DNA from: Ostrinia nubilalis
Taxonomy: Eukaryota > Arthropoda > Insecta > Lepidoptera > Crambidae
Length of the DNA: 64,000 nt
Reading direction: 5' to 3'
NCBI RefSeq assembly: GCF_963855985.1
Contig: NC_087095.1
Coordinates: 4,102,001 to 4,166,000, forward strand
Part shown: piece by piece, positions 1 to 11,655 of the stretch
How the letters are laid out: every line of letters starts with the position of its first letter
Numbering within the stretch: position 1 is the first letter of the stretch
Notes under the pieces: model-generated
Database searches by the model: none
Seen by the model: only the letters and a program-made list of their open reading frames with translations
Told to the model about the DNA's origin: nothing
Program-made: the position numbers and the translations under genes

Positions 1-3000
1 CGGGCGCGCCCGCCGCCGCGCCAATGCCGCCCAAGTACACGCCGCACATCTTCGAAGAGGTAAACCCGTTCCAGGTTTGTGTGCCGGATGTGTTGTGTAG
101 TAGGTTTCGCTTTAGGTGGCTTAACTTGTTAACTTGTTGCTGAAATTGATGTTTTTGCTGGACACATAATAACACCAATAGTCTCATATCAGATATTGAA
201 TTGACTTTGGTAACAACCCTGATGTAAGTAAACCCATTTTCGCAAAATATATGATTTGATTTGAAATAAGATTCTTGAAGTCTCTTGTCTTGAAGACCTA
301 CCACTCTTGCGACTACGCATGGAAAATATAGGCTGGTCTCCCATTCAGTGGACTGACGACATAGAAGACTATGAATAGTCCACTGTTGTGTTGTACAAAC
401 AGTAGAATCCTGCCTAGAAAAAAAGCGCGAGATATTGAGTATGAGATCATTGAGCGTGAGACTTTCAATTTAACGTGATTTTACTTGCTAAAGTTAAAAC
501 ACCTAAAGTGAAACACTCTTAGATATTGAGTATTGTTGGTAGTTATTCAGTTCGCAACCCGTAAACTGTAGATTTTGTTGTGTAGTAAATAGTGAGATGA
601 CAAAGTGGCTGATCTTGAGATAACCATATTATTATAATCTCAGGATGGAAAAATAACATGTGATAACAGACAGCTATCTTTTGCATTGCTACGAATAATT
701 ACTTATCAAGAAAGTCAAAATTATGACTAATCTGGTTCACTGAATTACCGGTTATATCCGAATTACATCAAATCTGGCACATAATTACATACATAATGTA
801 ACTTTAATTAATTAAGCTTTCGCTAAACTTCAACACATTTAGCAATCCGAACGACTTTCAGGTAAGACACGGTCGGGCAAAGAATCTGGAGTATTTCCGC
901 GAGATATCGCCCGTCGAGGTTTGTCTGAGCCACAAATAATTCAACAATCAATAATGTACATACATCCAGTAGCGTAGATTTTACTCACCCTTTTTAAACG
1001 CTTCCTGAGTTATATTGGGAGTTTTGTTAATAATTAGATCCAAAAATACTTCATGTGAGGTTTGAACAATTGGCAACTAAATCTCCAGATTTTTTGCATT
1101 GCTTTTGTAGATTTATGATTATTATTTTTTAAGATACGTATCGGATTTTGTTTTTGACAATATTTGCAGAACGAGCAACATTAATACGTTATAAAAATCA
1201 TTTTTGCACTTGTCAACAACGAATTTGAGAATTTTAAAAATATTTTAGCACTCATATCAGACTTAATATTCCTACAAAGTCTATGTCAAAAAATATTATA
1301 AGTAGCGCAGCCTGGCGCTAACACGTGCGATGAGTTTCCACTTTCCATCCACAAGCGCGCCAGGAGCTCCGCAGCGAAAGCCAGACCTCGTCGCGTGGGA
1401 ATTCTGGAGCGGGGGCACCTGCTTCGTGCACCAGCGCAAGTTTTATCGTAGGCCGTAAAGAAAAAATGCGCACCGAAAGATGCTTTCGATTTAATCTATG
1501 TTCAGGAACATTTTCAACAATGCTGCCCCCTATCGTTAAAAGGGTGCATCCAACACCAAATCAAAACCCGTGTCAAAACGGAGATAAAAAAGTTTCAAAA
1601 TAATTTAAATGGGTAATTCTTCACTGTCCTTGAGTTTAAACTCATAATATCCGAAAAAAAAATGTTAGATGCGCCTTTTCAACTATTAGGAGCAGTTTGG
1701 GCAATCACTAATTGGCCGCAAAGCATTGATTAGAAATAGAGCTAAGTAGTTACGCCATACTTTAGCGTTTATTGTTCCTTTACAATCACATGGTACATCG
1801 CTGTATGGCTGCAGGTGGGCCGTTCTCTCGGCGCATCAATCTTGGACAGATCCAAGATTATATCTCAGGAGATTTAAGTAAAATAAACCAACAGTAGTTC
1901 GCCTTAGCGTTCATATTCCTTCGCAAACACAGTAGGTACAGCGATATGACTGCAGGTGGGCCGCTCTAATCATGGGCTGGGCGCAACAATCTTGAACCAA
2001 CAGCAGTAGTTACTCTTTACTTTAGCGTTCATTATCCCTACAAACACATGGTACAGCGTTTTATGACACCAGGTGGACCGCTTGCTCGGCGCATCAATCT
2101 TGGACCTGAGATTTTAAGCCCACTGTAGTTCGCCTTAGCGTTCATTTTCCTTGTAAACAAGTATAATAATACAGCGATATATTACTCCAGGTGAGCCGCT
2201 CGCTCGGCCCATCAATCCTGAACCAACAGTAGTTTGCCTTACGCCCGATTCCCATATTCAATCCTTGTCCAAATCCGGATTACAAAGAACTGTCAAATTG
2301 AATTCAGTTTTAGATTACATTTCCAAAATTTTCGATGCTTTTACACTTTAATATCGTTTAAATATACTAATAAACAATATAAAAATGTAAAAACATCAAA
2401 AACCGCAGATATTTTGGCCAAAAACATATTAAAATTTGACAGTTGACAATCCAAATCCGTATAATTTGGATTAGGATTGAATATAGAAATCCAGCATTAG
2501 CGTTCATATTCCCCTGCAACCTAGTACATCGATCTATGACACCAGGTGGGCCGCTCGCTGGGCGCGTCGATCCTGGACCTGCCTGAGACTTTAAACCAAC
2601 AGTAGTTCGCCTTAGCGTTCATATTCCCTTACTACACCATAATACATCGCTGTATGACATCAGGTGGGCCGCTCGCTCGGCCCATCAATCCTGAACCAAC
2701 AGTAGTTCGCCTTAGCGTTCATTGTCCCCTGCAACCTATAGTACATCGATCTATGACACCAGGTGGGCCGCTCGCTGGGCGCGTCGATCCTGGACCTGCC
2801 TGAGACTTTAAACCAACAGTAGTTCGCCTTAGCGTTCATATTCCCTTACTACACCATAATACATCGCTGTATGACATCAGGTGGGCCGCTCGCTCGGCCC
2901 ATCAATCCTGAACCAACAGTAGTTCGCCTTAGCGTTCATTGTCCCCTGCAACCTATAGTACATCGATCTATGACACCAGGTGGGCCGCTCGCTCGGCCCA

Positions 3001-6000
3001 TCAATCCTGAACTAACAGTAGTTCGCCTTATCGTTTATATTCCCTTACACCATAATACATCGCTGTATGACATCAGGTGGGCCGCTCGCTGGGCGCATCA
3101 ATCTCGGACCTGAGATTTAAGTAAAATAAACCAACAGTAGCTCGCCTTAGCGTTCATATTCCCTTGCAACCTAGTACATCGATCTATGACACCAGGTGGG
3201 CCGCTCGCTCGGCGCATCAATCTCAGACCTGAGATTTAAGTAAAATAAACCTACTGTAGTTCGCCTTAGCATTCATATTCCCTTGAAACCTATGACAACA
3301 ACCTATAGTACAGCGTTATATGACACCAGGTGGGCCGCTTGCTTGGCGCATCAATCTTGGACCTGAGATTTTAAGCCCACTGTAGTTCGCCTTAGTGTTC
3401 ATTTTTCTTGTAAACAAGTATAATAATACAGCGATATATGACTAGGTGAGCCGCTCGCTCGGCCCATCAATCCTGAACCAACAGTAGTTCGCCTTAGCGT
3501 TCATTGTCCCCTGCAACTTATAGTACATCGATCTATGACACCAGGTGGGCCGCTCGCTCGGCCCATCAATCCTGAACTAACAGTAGTTCGCCTTATCGTT
3601 TATATTCCCTTACACCATAATACATCGCTGTATGACATCAGGTGGGCCGCTCGCTGGGCGCATCAATCTCGGACCTGAGATTTAAGTAAAATAAACCAAC
3701 AGTAGCTCGCCTTAGCGTTCATATTCCCTTGCAACGTATAGTACAGCGTTGTATGACACCAGGTGGGCCGCTCGTTGGGCGCGTCGATCCTGAACCAACA
3801 GTAATTACTTTAGCGTTCATTTTCCCTCGCAAACGCAGTACAGCGATATGATATGACTGCAGGTGGGCCGCTCTAATAATGGGCTGGGCGCAACAATCCT
3901 GAACCAACAGTAGTAGTTACTCTTTACTTTAGCGTTCATTGTCCCTACAAACACATGGTACAGTGTTCTATGACTCCATGTGGGCCGCTCGCTCGGCGCA
4001 TCAATCTTGGACCTGAGATTTTAAGCCCACTGTAGTTCGCCTTAGTGTTCATTTTCCTTGTAAACAAGTATAATAATACAGCGATATATGACTAGGTGAG
4101 CCGCTCGCTCGGCCCATCAATCCTGAACCAACAGTAGTTCGCCTTAGCGTTCATTGTCCCCTGCAACTTATAGTACATCGATCTATGACACCAGGTGGGC
4201 CGCTCGCTCGGCCCATCAATCCTGAACTAACAGTAGTTCGCCTTATCGTTTATATTCCCTTACACCATAATACATCGCTGTATGACATCAGGTGGGCCGC
4301 TCGCTGGGCGCATCAATCTCGGACCTGAGATTTAAGTAAAATAAACCAACAGTAGCTCGCCTTAGCGTTCATATTCCCTTGCAACGTATAGTACAGCGTT
4401 GTATGACTCCAGGTGGGCCGCTCGCTCGGCCCATCAATCCTGAACCAACAGTAGTTCGCCTTAGCGTTCATATTCCCTTGCAACATATAGTACATCGATC
4501 TATGACACCAGGTGGGCCGCTCGCTCGGCGCAACAATCTTAGACCTGAGATTTTAAGCCCACTGTAGTTCGCCTTAGCGTTCATTTTCCTTGTAAACAAG
4601 TATAATAATACAGCGATATATGACTAGGTGAGCCGCTCGCTCGGCCCATCAATCCTGAACCAACAGTAGTTCGCCTTAGCGTTCATATTCCCTTGCAACA
4701 TAATATACTTACTACAACGATATATGACTCCAGGTGGGCCGCTCGCTCGGCGCATCTTTTCTGAACCTGAGATTTTAAGCCAACAGCAGTTTGCCTTAGC
4801 GTTCATTTTCCCTCGCTATCACATGGTACAGTGTTCTATGACTCCATGTGGGCCGCTTGCTTGGCGCATCAATCTTGGACCTGAGATTTTGAGCCCACTG
4901 TAGTTCGCCTTAGCGTTCATTTTCCTTGTTCGTTCGTTCGTTCGTTTTCAGCCAAATGACGTCCACTGCTGGACAAAGGCCTCCCCCAAGGTTTTCCACA
5001 ATGAACGGTCCTGCGGTGCCCGCATCCAGGCTCTTCCCGTGACCTTCACCAGATCGTCGGTCCACCTAGTAGGAGGCCTGCCCACGCTACGTCTTCCAGC
5101 CCGTGGTCGCCACTCGAGAACTTTCCTGCCCCAACGGCCATCGTCTCTACGAGCTATGTGCCCCGCCCACTGCCACTTGATTTTGGCAATTCTGCATTTT
5201 CCTTGTAAACAAGTATAATAATACAGCGATATATGACTAGGTGAACCGCTCGCTCGGCCCATCAATCCTGAACCAACAGTAGTTCGCCTTAGCGTTCATA
5301 TTCCCTTACTACACCATAATACATCGCTGTATGACATCAGGTGGGCCGCTCACTCGGCGCGTCGATCCTGGACCTGCCTGAGACTTTAACTTTAAACCAA
5401 CAGTAGTTCGCCTTAGCGTTCATATTCCCTTGCAACGTATAGTACAGCGTTGTATGACACCAAGTGGGCCGCTCGTTGGGCGCGTCGATCCTGAACCAAC
5501 AGTAGTTACTTTAGCGTTCATTTTCCCTCGCAAACGCAGTACAGCGATATGACTGCAGGTGGGCCGCTCTAATCATGGGCTGGGCGCAATAATCCTGAAC
5601 CAACAGTAGTAGTTACTCTTTACTTTAGCGTTCATTGTTCCTCGCTATCGCATGGTACGGTAGCGTTCTATGACTCCAGGTGGGCCGCTTGCTCGGCGCA
5701 TCAATCTTGGACCTGAGATTTAAGTAAAATAAACCAACAGTAGCTCGCCTTAGCGTTCATTGTCCCCTGCAACCTATAGTACATCGATCTATGACACCAG
5801 GTGGGCCGCTCGCTGGGCGTGTCGATCCTGGACCTGCCTGAGACTTTAAACCAACAGTAGTTCGCCTTAGCGTTCATTGTCCCCTGCAACCTATAGTACA
5901 TCGATCTATGACACCAGTTGGGCCGCTCGCTGGGCGCATCAATCTCGGACCTGAGATTTAAGTAAAATAAACCAACTGTAGTTCGCCTTAGCGTTCATAT

Positions 6001-9000
6001 TCCCTTGCAACGTATAGTACAGCGTTGTATGACACCAGGTGGGCCGCTCGTTGGGCGCGTCGATCCTGAACCAACAGTAATTACTTTAGCGTTCATTTTC
6101 CCTCGCAAACGCAGTACAGCGATATGATATGACTGCAGGTGGGCCGCTCTAATAATGGGCTGGGCGCAACAATCCTGAACCAACAGTAGTAGTTACTCTT
6201 TACTTTAGCGTTCATTGTCCCTACAAACACATGGTACAGTGTTCTATGACTCCATGTGGGCCGCTCGCTCGGCGCATCAATCTTGGACCTGAGATTTTAA
6301 GCCCACTGTAGTTCGCCTTAGTGTTCATTTTCCTTGTAAACAAGTATAATAATACAGCGATATATGACTAGGTGAGCCGCTCGCTCGGCCCATCAATCCT
6401 GAACCAACAGTAGTTCGCCTTAGCGTTCATTGTCCCCTGCAACCTATAGTACATCGATCTATGACACCAGGTGGGCCGCTCGCTCGGCCCATCAATCCTG
6501 AACTAACAGTAGTTCGCCTTATCGTTTATATTCCCTTACACCATAATACATCGCTGTATGACATCAGGTGGGCCGCTCACTGGGCGCGTCGATCTCGGAC
6601 CTGAGATTTAAGTAAAATAAACCAACAGTAGTTCGCCTTAGCGTTCATATTCCCTTGCAACCTATAGTACAGCGTGGTATGACACCAGGTGGGCCGCTCG
6701 TTGGGCGCGTCGATCCTGAACCAACAGTAGTTACTTTAGCGTTCATTTTCCCTCGCAAACGCAGTACAGCGATATGATATGACTGCAGGTGGGCCGCTCT
6801 AATCATGGGCTGGGCGCAACAATCCTGAACCAACAGTAGTAGTTACTCTTTACTTTAGCGTTCCATATTCCCTTGCAACCTAGTACAGCGTTGTATGACA
6901 CCAGGTGGGCCGCTCGTTGGGCGCGTCGATCCTGAACCAACAGTAGTTACTTTAGCGTTCATTTTCCCTCGCAAACGCAGTACAGCGATATGATATGACT
7001 GCAGGTGGGCCGCTCTAATCATGGGCTGGGCGCAATAATCCTGAATCAACAGTAGTAGTTACTCTTTACTTTAGCGTTCATTGTCCCTACAAACACATGG
7101 TACAGTGTTCTATGACTCCATGTGGGCCGCTTGCTCGGCGCATCAATCTTGGACCTGAGATTCTAAGTCCACTGTAGTTCGCCTTAGCGTTCATTTTCCT
7201 TGTAAACAAGTATAATAATACAGCGATATATGACTAGATGAGCCGCTCGCTCGGCCCATCAATCCTGAACCAACAGTAGTTCGCCTTACGCCCGATTCCC
7301 ATATTCAATCCTTGTCCAAATCCGGATTACAACTGTCAAATTGAATTCAGTTTTAGATTACATTTCCAAAATTTTCGATGCTTTTACACTTTAATATTGT
7401 TTAAATATACTAATAAACAATATAAAAATGTAAAAACATCAAAAACCGCAGATATTTTGGCCAAAAACATATTAAAATTTGACAGTTGACAATCCAAATC
7501 CGTATAATTTGGATTAGGATTGAATATAGAAATCCAGCATTAGCGTTCATATTCCCTTGCAACATATAGTACATCGATCTATGACACCAGGTGGGCCGGT
7601 CGCTGGGCGCGTCGATCCTGGACCTGACGGGCGCGCATCCCAACTCACGCATCCCGTGCTCCGAGCACCGCAACCTCAGCGCCGTGCGCGAGTGGCTGCG
7701 CGCACACACGCGCACCATGCGACCGCAGGTAACACGCGACACATCACAATCACAGTCGCGCATACACTTCCAATGCTCTGTGCGTAGCAGCGTTGCCAGT
7801 TTTTTTTTTTCGCCAAGTCGGGACTTTGGTACTTTTTGAGTAAAAAAAGCGGGATTCTTCCGTCAGAAGCGGGACATAGTAAAAAAACGTATACAGGGTG
7901 TTAGGTAAATGGGTATATGAGCCGACACTAGCCCATGTTAACATGGTCATATAAATGGTATGGTGAAGTCAGAAATTTGATATCATAATTTTTTTTTTTT
8001 AATTTTCATACAAAATAAATTTTATAAAATCTGATTTGTATGAAAATTAAAATAATTTAAATGAAGATATCAATTTTCTGGGTTAGGTATTATCTGGCCC
8101 ACCGAAAATCTGGTCCGCGGACCAGTTAATAACTTTTTAAAATACTAGTCTTCATCTCGTCCGAAGCTCCGGGCCAGATAATACCTGTAAAATCACTAGG
8201 GTATAACTCGCCCAATCTATAGTGAGATTTAACAATCTGTTCTTAGTTAAAGGATTCGTGATAAATGGTTAGTTAAATAGCCAAATTCAAATTTCAAGCC
8301 CTTAAAATTTTAAACTAGGTAATGACTTAGTGCATCTAAAAAGTGGAAAAAAAAGGTATGTTCACGGTCTATTTTTTATAACATTGAAAAATTTAAAACA
8401 AGCATGCTTTTTATGTTTCAAGTGTTTCATAAAGATTTCAATGAGAGTTTTTGATAGACTTTTTGAAGTCAATTATTGCATATTCTTTTAGCAGTCGAAC
8501 GAATTGACTTTACTTTTATGCTTATAACAAAAAAACTGCAATCTTTAAAAGTAGGCCCTACTCGAACAAAAATTGACACTTTAAACTTTAAACACTTGCA
8601 AACGGATCCCTAATAGGAAAAATAGTAATAAACCAAAAAGTTCTATCTAACGATACCCCACACGATGAGGTAGAAGATGAAAAAAAAAAAAACACCCCCA
8701 CTACATGTAGGGGAGCTAAACTAAAAATTTTATTTTATCTTTTTGTCGGCGTGATTAATATACACACCTCCACAAAATAACAGCTCTCTATTCTCAATAG
8801 TTTCCAAGCAAAACCTCGGACAGACTGACAGACATATCCAAACTATACTCAACATCAAATAAACCGCACCTTCCGCGACGAGAACTTTAAAGATTTTCTT
8901 CTGACATAATCACAGTGCCCCAACTAATTGGTGTTATTTGAAAGCCCAATAAATATCCTAAAAGAGAATAACATTTAATTTCTTAATAAATGATTAACAT

Positions 9001-11655
9001 ATACCATAAATGTGACTTGAAAAAAGACCTCACTTTGGGCTCACCTCTGGGATCAATCAGACCATTTTTTTTAAGTCATTACCTAGTTTAAAATTTTAAG
9101 GGCTTGAAATTTGCATTTGGCTATTTAACTAACCATTTATCACGAATCCTTTAACTAAGAACAGATTGTTAAATCTCACTATAGATTGGGCGAGATAGAC
9201 CCTAGTGATTTTACAGGTATTATCTGGCCCGGAGCTACGGACGAGATGAAGACTAGTATTTTAAAAAGTTATTAACTGGTCCGCGGACCAGATTTTCGGT
9301 GGGCCAGATAATACCTAACCCAATTTTCTGACTTCACCATACCATTTATATGCCCATGTTAACATGGGCTAGTGTCGGCTCATATACCCATTTACCTAAC
9401 ACCCTGTATAATCAAAGGCTTTCAAATATTTATCTTCTTATTTGATTTAAAATTACGTTTACGTGACAAAAGTAGCCATAGAAAATGTATTTTAACAAAA
9501 AGATAATATTTTTAATCAGATTTACTCTATCGTTAAATTCGTTGTTTGAATAAAAAAAGAAAAAAAATTAAAAAGTCTTATTCTTTAGAATAATATGGCG
9601 TTTCAAACAATAGTCTGGTGAAGTGAGTGTCTCTCTCCGAAAAGCGGGACCGAGCCTGTCCCGCGCGGGACATTTAAATTTGTTTTAAAAATCGGGACGT
9701 CTGGCAACGCTGGTGCGTAGTGTGAGTTTACATCAAAAGCATTCGACATCGACTGCGTTAAATATGCATGAAAATTTTAGTCGTTGAAAGATTCCGCTAA
9801 GGGCGCTGTGCAATCCGTCATACATTTAATTTCACTTTTTTAAACAGTCGATATCAAATTAATGCGTTTGAAGTAAACTCACACTACGCCCCCAGATCAT
9901 AATCACAGTATACCTACACTACATCATCATACATCACAGTTTGTACAAATCCCAAAAAAACCACAGGTAGTAACTTGAATAAAACCAAGATTCCAGTAGA
10001 AAGTCTCATTTATTCCGAACAAAAGACTATATGTATGGGCCGTCAAAAACGTAATACCGCGATTCAAACTACACACAGCGACATCTATCAGTAACTCAAA
10101 ACACTACATAAAATTGAACCCAATTCTCTACGTGCGCGAGTGTACACAGTATGAGATACACGTTGACAAAAACTTACATAGTTACTTATTCGCACGCGTG
10201 CGAATCTGGTCCGCATGCCTTTCGTTATTTCATTCATGTTTTTCCGTCTACGTGCGTGTAGCCCTCGTAATACAATGTCTAATTCAATCTATCATTGTCT
10301 ATCCCAATATTCGGAATTTCTCTGAAACTCAACAAAATGAAACTGGCAACAATGCAGTTATCTTGCAGTCTGAACAAATTCATTGATGTTGGCTTAGCTT
10401 ACTTCTCCTGTTATTTTCTACTAAGATACACGAAACGCTTTCAATGTCACTTAATTTAAAAAATACTTAATGTTGTCTATTGTCTCTTCTCTACACTTTT
10501 GCTTCTATAAAAATCACAGACATCTTTTCTTTTCAATTTTAACACATTTCTTTAATTTTCAGTGATTTCCACTAATATACAAACACCAGTACTTGTAGTA
10601 CGTAATATTCGGGGTAAGGAACCGTGAGTGAATCGTTTTGTCGCGACTATGCAATAACATCATACATCTAGTTGGTACTAATACGGCCGTGATGTTACTC
10701 CATTAGCCAAACACAAACAGAATTGTCATTGTTTTAGCACTGAAGATAACATAACAGCCAAAATGTATATTATACAAAAAGTGTAGAAATAATAGTCTTG
10801 CTATTATTTTACCTTCAATATGGTCAGGTTTCTGACTGAATGGAGGTTTTTGGCTTGAGCGTGCTCATCTTCCAATCTTATTAAGGGTGAATTTTTCATA
10901 TTATTAAACATCCTTGAGTAGAATATGAGCACACTCAAACTGGAAATCTCAGTTTAGAAACTGGACCTAAGTCGTTAAGGTCGCCTTACGATCCCACCCA
11001 CAAAAATCTCGTTTCGTTCCAGTTGACCATGTCCCGATTACGGCCTAAGACATCGTCGCCCACGCGAGTGCCGCTCTACGCCCGCTCCAAAGCCAAGGTG
11101 ACGGACGAACGGAAAGAAAACACCTACGTCGGAGCGAAAACCGATTCGGAAAGGAAGCGCAGCCCGCCCGTGCTAGCCCAGCGATCCGGTCACGACATCA
11201 TCAACGTAAACATGAAGTTCGCCAAGAAGAACGAACCCGTGAAAACGCCCTCGCGAACACGTTACTTGTCTGAGAACGAGCCCAAGCCGAAGACGCTCTC
11301 CACCAAACGGCGCAATATTTTAGCCATTCGCAAGCCGAACTCGAGTAAGACTCAAGTGGGCGGGGTGGTAAAAGCGAAGGTGAGCCGTCGCTCAGCCGAC
11401 GACGCGTCGAGCCCGCGCGCGTCTCTAGTGTCTGCCAAGCTGAGCAAGCGCAGTTTCTCGCGCTCGGTCCGCAACCGCTGCCGCGCCATGGCCTCTTCCT
11501 CCTCCGACGACATGCTAGGAGCTTGGGAGGACGTAGCTGGTGGTACTGCTTTGGCTGCTCATCCCGAGGCTCTCCCATTAGGTGCCAAGCGCCGGCCGTT
11601 ATCAAACCCGCCGCCGCCGCACCTTAAAAAGATCCGCCTCAAGACCGGCTTGTAG
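1..11655 (+). CDS. Unrecognised protein, last five coding exons (5' partial)
   Basis: Five exons join in frame, all in phase 0: 1-74, 862-918, 1364-1447, 7591-7728 and 11023-11655. Each inner boundary has an AG acceptor and GT donor, and lengths are multiples of three. The product is at least 327 residues and open at the 5' side. Readable stretches include TPHIFEEVNPFQ, GRAKNLEYFREISPVE, a Ser-rich linker, and SEHRNLSAVREWLRAH just before the basic last exon. I do not recognise the family and assign no function. The intron between exons 3 and 4 is filled by a tandem repeat, and the intron between exons 4 and 5 by nested transposons. Exons 1-3 are short, and their linkage to exons 4-5 rests on phase and strand only; they could belong to another gene. 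Exons 4 and 5 are the best supported. Confidence 0.5.
75..1363. other. Introns between the first three exons
   Basis: AT-rich intronic DNA around the short exon at 862-918. I see no further exon, RNA gene or long repeat here. Confidence 0.4.
2242..2497. mobile_element. Palindromic MITE inside the satellite array, copy 1
   Basis: The ends are imperfect inverted repeats: CATATTCAATCCT near the left end and AGGATTGAATATAG near the right, each next to a TCCAAATCCG-like block. There is no coding capacity. A near-identical copy lies at 7288-7540, so the element was probably amplified with the array. Confidence 0.65.
4927..5195 (-). mobile_element. 5'-truncated RTE-type LINE 3' end
   Basis: Read on the minus strand this encodes the C-terminal tail of a non-LTR reverse transcriptase, with the motifs [32 protein letters not shown] and VQQWTS, then a stop and a TTCG-type microsatellite tail (on the plus strand, GTTCGTTCGTTCG). 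That C-terminus and tail are typical of insect RTE-clade elements. Only the last ~80 codons remain, so it is inactive. It sits inside the satellite array. Confidence 0.8.
7288..7540. mobile_element. Palindromic MITE inside the satellite array, copy 2
   Basis: Same element as 2242-2497 in the same orientation and with the same junctions to the repeat, apart from a 4-base deletion near the left arm. The shared junctions point to duplication of one inserted copy rather than two insertions. Confidence 0.65.
7788..9712. mobile_element. hAT-type non-autonomous element with 8-bp target duplication
   Basis: The ends are perfect 12-bp inverted repeats, CAGCGTTGCCAG and CTGGCAACGCTG. They are flanked by an identical 8-bp duplication GTGCGTAG (7780-7787 and 9713-9720), the hAT signature. 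No transposase is visible. Most of the interior is a second, nested element (7894-9406). It lies in the intron between exons 4 and 5 of the first gene. Confidence 0.85.
7894..9406. mobile_element. Foldback element with TA target site, nested in the hAT element
   Basis: It begins CAGGGTGTTAGG and ends CCTAACACCCTG, with TA on both sides (7892-7893 and 9407-9408). The inverted arms extend about 430-450 bp inward, including matching TATTATCTGGCCC and TGGTCCGCGGACCA blocks. The TA duplication fits a Tc1/mariner-like origin. There is no intact transposase; the middle is AT-rich and non-coding. Confidence 0.85.
9721..11022. other. Intron remainder before the last exon
   Basis: AT-rich sequence with no convincing exon. 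A 90-residue ORF at 10114-10386 has no recognisable motif and no coding bias. Confidence 0.4.
11023..11655 (+). CDS. Basic C-terminal exon of the unrecognised gene
   Basis: The exon opens after a CAG acceptor (11020-11022) and runs 210 codons to TAG. The protein is rich in Lys, Arg and Ser, with basic clusters such as KAKVSRRSADD, SKRSFSRSVRNRCR and LGAKRRPLSN, and ends in LKKIRLKTGL. It has no membrane segment or signal peptide. One acidic/tryptophan patch (SSSSDDMLGAWEDVAGG) interrupts the basic region near residue 165. The composition suggests a nuclear or nucleic-acid/microtubule-binding tail, but that is inference from charge alone. GC content and codon use are higher than in the flanking DNA, which supports coding. 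An overlapping 134-residue antisense ORF is a shadow of this exon. Confidence 0.7.
   Translation: MTMSRLRPKTSSPTRVPLYARSKAKVTDERKENTYVGAKTDSERKRSPPVLAQRSGHDIINVNMKFAKKNEPVKTPSRTRYLSENEPKPKTLSTKRRNILAIRKPNSSKTQVGGVVKAKVSRRSADDASSPRASLVSAKLSKRSFSRSVRNRCRAMASSSSDDMLGAWEDVAGGTALAAHPEALPLGAKRRPLSNPPPPHLKKIRLKTGL

Larger units (their letters stand above)
1795..7590. repeat. Satellite-like tandem array in an intron
   Basis: A unit of roughly 90-110 bp is repeated about 50 times (estimated by eye). Each unit contains a TTCGCCTTAGCGTTCAT block, a CCCTTGCAAC-like block, and a TGACACCAGGTGGGCCGCTC block followed by GGCGCATCAATCCTG. There are diverged subtypes, for example units with GCTCTAATCATGGGCTGGG, arranged in larger blocks: 3719-3907 and 5995-6183 are almost identical, showing higher-order duplication. 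The array is interrupted by two copies of one MITE and by an RTE fragment. Short ORFs in it are by-products of the repeat. Its last unit runs into the exon at 7591. Confidence 0.9.

Noticed and set aside
1795..7590. Possible CRISPR-like or protein-coding repeat
   Set aside because: The whole unit repeats without unique spacers, the genome is eukaryotic, and unit ORFs are short and in mixed frames.
11201..11605. 134-codon minus-strand ORF
   Set aside because: Antisense shadow of the basic last exon of the first gene.
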